Origin: Mytilus galloprovincialis
Lineage: Eukaryota; Mollusca; Bivalvia; Mytilida; Mytilidae
Assembly: GCF_965363235.1 (NCBI RefSeq)
Contig: NC_134846.1
Span: 93,614,571-93,678,570 of the forward strand
DNA length: 64,000 nucleotides
Direction of reading: 5' to 3'
Below are positions 25,701 to 31,700 of the stretch, in pieces. A program made the position numbers and the translations under genes. Within the stretch, counting starts at the first letter, position 1, and each line of letters begins with the position of its first letter. The notes beneath the pieces were generated by a model, which was given only the letters and a program-made list of their open reading frames with translations, was not told the DNA's origin and did not search any database.

Positions 25701-28700
25701 TAGAACAATGCGTGTCTGAACAGTTGTCTGAACTGAGGAGCTACAAAAAAATAGACTAATCAAATTACTGTACAGCTGAACCTGGGCTACAAAATTACTG
25801 TAGAAGAATGCTTGTCTGAACTGAGGACTTACAATAAAATAGACTAATCAAATGAGTGTACAGCTGAACTAGGGCTACAGAAATACTGTAGAACAATGCT
25901 TGTCTGAACAGTTGTCTGAACTGAGGAGCTACAAAAAAATAGACTTATCAAATTACTGTACAGCTGAACCTGGGCTACAAAATTACTGTAGAACAATGCT
26001 TGTCTGAACTGAGGAGTTACAATAAAATAGACAAATCAAATGAGTGTACAGCTGAACTAGGGCTACAAAAGTACTGTAGAACAATGCTTATCTGAAATGA
26101 GGAGCTACAATAAAAAAGACTAATCAAATAAGTGTACATCTGAACTAGGGCTACAAAAGTACTGTAGAACAATGCTTGTCTGAACTGAGGAGCTACAATA
26201 AAATAGTCTAATCAAATAAGTGTACATCTGAACTAGGGCTACAAAAGTACTGTAGAACAATGCTTGTCTGAACTGAGGAGCTACAATAAAATAGACTAAT
26301 CAAATAAGTGTACATCTGAACTAGGGCTACAAAAGTACTGTAGAACAATGCTTGTCTGAACTGAGGAGCTACAATGAAATAGACTAATCAAATTAGTGTA
26401 CACCTGAACTAGGGCTACAAAAGTACTGTAGAACAATGCTTGTCTGAACTGAGGAGCTACAATAAAATAGACTAATCAAATAAGTGTACATCTGACCTAG
26501 GGCTACAAAAGTACTGTAGAACAATGCTTGTCTGAACTGAGGAGCTACAATAAAATAGACCAATCAAATGACTGTAGAGCTGAACTAGGGCTACAAAAGT
26601 ACTGTAGAAGAATACTTATCTGAACTGAGGAGCTACAATAAAATAGACTGATCGGATGTAGGTAAAGCTGAACTAGGGCTACAAAAGTACTGTAGAACAA
26701 TACTTATCTAAACTGCAGACAGTTTGATAAAAAAAAATACTGGGCATAAACAAACTAATAGCTTTATAATTAGACTTATCAATTTTTATTTTACAATTTG
26801 TTCGAGTCAATCCTAAATGTATGCATTAGAAATCTACTAAGGTTTATATATTGATTATGTTTTTATCAATAAATCTTACATGAACATGGATATAAACAAT
26901 TTATAATTTCAAAGATGTTCACATAAACTTAAAAAAGTTCTTAGGATTTACTGATTGAATGTCAGTTTTTAGTTCCACATTCATCTCTATTGTCTACCAA
27001 TATATCAAGTAAGCCAGGTTTTATTGGTGGTGGAAGCTAGGGTACCAGGAGAGAACCCAACGTTCATATTATCATATATATATATATCAATAATACAGTT
27101 ATGAAATGTACATTTTCTGTTTATAAATTTTGAATGAATGAAAAACACTTATTTCTAGCCACAGGCAAAGATGGCCTAAGCCACATTTTGCAAAACATTC
27201 AAAATTTATTGTTAACAATGCTCTTAATTTTTCATTTGTCCTTGCAATTGATTTGATTTGAGTGTCACTGAAGAGTTTTGTGTAGACAAAACATGCAACA
27301 GGTAAATAGATATAGGAAGATCTGGTGGAGTACCAATGAGACAACTCTCCATCCAAATAACAATTTAAAAAAAGTAAAACATACTATAAGCCAGATGAAC
27401 TTTTTAGTCCTTGCTTAAGTTTCTTGTTAGTCCCTTGAGTATAGTATTCAATTTTCAAAATCTAATTAAACACTTACTCAAATAAAAACGTATCTTCATA
27501 TTGTGTTGCTAGAGACTCAGGGAAAGTCTGTCCTCTTTGTACTATAGCAAAAGGTAAAGTGTAGTTGACTAGTTGTAGTATATCTGGTAAATGCTTTAAT
27601 GTACCTGTTGAATAGAGTAAACTCATGTTTATATGGTTGAATTTTAAGATGCTGTCATTTATATTTCAAGCAGACATCAACAGATGCAAAATAAAATAAT
27701 GTCCCACATGAAATAGTGTCAACAATAATGTGCACAGACAATTATCATAATGAAATACTGACAAGGACAATATTTCTTGATGAAATAGTGTACTTCTCTA
27801 GGAAATTTTGTAAGAGAGGACAATATTTCACTATTAATTTTTGTTGAGGACAGTACTTCACTGTTAACGTCTGTTCAGGACAATATTTCGATGTTAATTT
27901 CTGTTGAGGACAATATTTCACTGTTAATTATTGTTGTGCACAATATTTCACTGTTAATTTCTGTTGAGGACAGTATTTCAATGTTAATTTCTGTAAATGA
28001 CAATATTTCACTGTGAAATACTATCCATGACAATACAATCAAGTATGTCTTCCCTGAAAAATTACAAGCCATGAAATTGTGAGTGTTTCTGAAATCTTTG
28101 GAATATTGTTCTTAAAAAGAATGTGTATAGCTGTAACATGCTGCATCAAATAGTTCTCATTTAAATTGTGGAGCAAATAGTTCTCATTTAAAGTGTGCAG
28201 CATGCACATTTTTATATTTATAGTTAAAATAATTTTATTAAGCAAGTGTATGATTACTGAGCTACTTCTCATATGAACTCATTATTGACTATAATCAAAA
28301 ACTGAATTGACTGTCAGACAATGCTTTTCCTCTTACTCTTTTACTCTATGATGGAATAAAGACTTCTAAATATGGATATATGTTTTTGAAGTTCTATGTG
28401 ACATCCATTTTCATTGAACTAGTACACATTTGGTTGAAGGGCCAGCTGAAGACCATCTCCAGGTGCATGATTTTCTCACTGTGTTGAAGACCCATTAGTG
28501 GCGTTCATCTGTTTTCTGCTCTTTGGTTGGGTTGTTTATTTTTTTTTACACATTCCCCATTTTAATTCTCAATTTTATTTTCATTATAATTAATCAAAGA
28601 ACAGATTTCAAATATTTATATTTATTCAAATAACAATAAATAAAAGTGTTGTTAAGAAAATTCAGATAACATGAACAATACCAAAAACATGTTTAACTTC

Positions 28701-31700
28701 TCTTTTGTTTTTTTTGCCCCATAAACCTATATTTGTACCAAATCAGTCGTCTATTTAAGATAAAATAAGTTCTTATGTACCTTGAGATAGATTACTTCTA
28801 AGTTGCTTTGGTTCATCTCTGTAATAAAATAATAATTTTTGTAAGTAAAATGTAGCAATGAAGAAAAGTCAGGTAAAAGTCAGGTAAAAGTCAAGTAAAA
28901 GTCAGGTAAAAGTCAGATAAAAGTCAGGTAAAAGTCAAGTAAAAGTCGGGTAAAAGTCAGGTAAAAGTCAGGTAAAAGTCAGATAAAAGTCAGGTAAAAG
29001 TCAGGTGACAGTCAGGTAAAAGTCAGATAAAAGTCAGGTAAAAGTCAGATAAAAGTCAGGTAAAAGTCAGGTAAAAGTCAGATAAAAGTCAGGTAAAAGT
29101 CAGGTAAAAGTCAGATAAAAGTCAGGTAAAAGTCAGGTAAAAGTCAAGTAAAAGTCAGGTAAAAGTCAGGTAAAAGTCAGATAAAATTCAGGTAAAAGTC
29201 AGGTAAAAGTCAGATAAAAGTCAGGTAAAAGTCAGGTAAAAGTCAGATAAAAGTCAGGTTAAAGTCAGGTAAAAGTCAAGTAAAAGTCAGATAAAAGTCA
29301 GGTAAAAGTCAGGTAAAAGTCGAGTAAAAGTAAATCACACATACCATTTTCTATAACATTTATAAAATTCCATAATGAGTAACCATGACTTTAAATAAAC
29401 CAGTTAACCTGAAACTGCTTTGTAATTTAGTCTATTTTAGAACTTTAACATTGCATATGTACAGTTTCAATATGATTTATACAGTACCACCACAAATTTT
29501 TGATAGTAATACTTTTTTCACACCAGTTGTGTAATAACTAATCAGCAAGGCAATTCATATGGCAACTACTTTTTATACACCTTGAATGCTATGTACTCCA
29601 ATTACACACCTTAAAGTATAGTCAACAATACAACTACAATACTGGTATATAAGTAATGTACCAATATTGTTGTTTTTAAAAAAAAAGTTACAATACTGGT
29701 ACAAAATTTTTATACCAGAATGGCGATCACCAACTACAGGAGATCCCAGGGATGAGCTGAGAGAGGGAAAGGTTTGAAAAGTGAACGTTCAAACTTAACA
29801 TAGTTTATGAAGCAAATTTTTATAAGACAAATCAAAGTCATTAAAATGATTTGTTGGATGTGTTTAAGATGTTATGTCTCTATGCACAATACATTGTTTG
29901 GACCCAGATGGCTTCAACTGGTTTGAAAAAGTAAATTTTAGAACTTATCCGGATTGAAAAAAATAGCAAAAAGGTTTATTCAAATATCTTTATTGTTTTT
30001 ATCCTGATGACAGTGCCCTAGGCACCGAAACATGTCGATCAATAAATTTCTGCAGCAGTCCCTAAAGTGTTGTTGTTATAAGACTCTCTACATTTTAAGT
30101 TTTTTATCATAACAACCCTGCATACCCCCTGGTATCCACTTTATGGACTCTACCGTACTACAGACTCACCAGGCGTTGGTTCACTTTCGTTTGTAATTGA
30201 AATATTTTTTTAGTGTAAGAGATAAAAAGTTAGAGGTATTTTGTTATTTCTTATACAATATTTAAGATACTTAAAAAAACTTTCATAAAAGGTTATACAA
30301 CTTTACAATTGTTCCATACACTAAATAATTTAATTAACCTATTTTTATAATATCTAAGAAAAAGACTGAACAGTTGGGCCGGACACACTATACTAAGCTT
30401 GAAACTGTTTTGGATTGTTATCAAATTTTTGACATAATATAGGTTTTTGACACAAAACAAATGTCAATCTTACAAATAAATTTCACAATACTGTGCAATT
30501 AAAGATTTCTTCTTGAAATTTTATAAAAATTTGAAAAATTTTGAAAAAGAAATTGAACCCCTTAAAAAAATTGGAACCCCTCTAAACTTTTTGAATCCCC
30601 CCTTGGAGCAATATTACTCCAACACTCGATCCCTGCCTTTCCTTTGTAGTATGGAACCTTGTAGTACAATTTCAGAGAGATCCATACACTTAAACACAAG
30701 TTATCTAGAAACTAGATAGATGCTTGTTTGCCCTTTTTTTGGCCCCTAATTCCTGCATGAATGAGGTAATAACCCCCAAACTCAATTCCAGCCTTCTTTT
30801 TGTGATATGGGACCTAGCCTTGTGGTACAATGTCAGATAGATCCATACTCCTACATACAAGTTATCGTCCAGAAACTGCAAAAATGCTTGTTTTTGGCCC
30901 TTAACATGCCTTAGGGCATACGATACAGTTTTCATCCCATATTTACATTTTGATAAAAATTTCCATATTATATAGACTATTTTTTACCAGATTAAATCAA
31001 ATATGTAATAAAAAATATACCTTCATGTGCTATTTTTTTAATATTAAAAATGAGGTTGAAATTTCGTATATTTGCTCTAAATTCGGATTTGTGGCCATAT
31101 TTTCCCTTTTGAAAGAAAGTCATAACATTAAAAAAAGAGGGGTCCATGAACTCGTTTTCAAGATAAATCAGTTTGAATGATAAAAATCAGTCGAAAACTG
31201 AATCTCTTCCCGATAGGTCATAGTTTGACGTTGCGAAAATAACAATTTACTTTCGCAACGTCATTACCTCCCCTGTAACTGTATCGTATGCCCTTAAGCA
31301 GGCTCGTGAGTACAAAAAAATCAGCAAATATTTATGAATTATATTTTTCATTACAAATTTTATTTATTGTACTATTAGTTGTTACTTTATAACATGGTAC
31401 AAAAATAAACCCAAAAAAATCAATTTGTTTTGGCCCCAGATGCTTTTTAAATGTTTATATCATTGAAAAAGCTCCAAATTATCTCCCTTTGGTGAAAAAA
31501 ATGCAATTTTTTTGCATTAAAATTAAAATATTTTTTTTTATTCATTGGTGACCTTAATTTTTATTATTTTTTTCAAATAAGCTGTACTTAAACTAAAATA
31601 TTGTAAAATTCAAGCGATTTCTGTAATTTAGTTCTTTTTTTATTTCGATATTACTTTTTTTCTCCTATTAGTTCAACAGAAAAAAATTACCTAAACAAAA

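Noticed and set aside
26990..27060. Minus-strand segment GTTGGGTTCTCTCCTGGTAC tested as the missing POLG2 segment
   Set aside because: Weak resemblance to WFTPPRTS was outweighed by a stop, no splice sites in phase, and the better exon 5 solution. It looks like a dispersed repeat.
27099..27356. Minus-strand frame tested as the POLG2 exon between exon 4 and WIQQRLLWWRK
   Set aside because: The sequence does not match the family. The required segment is found in the array's last unit with correct phase.
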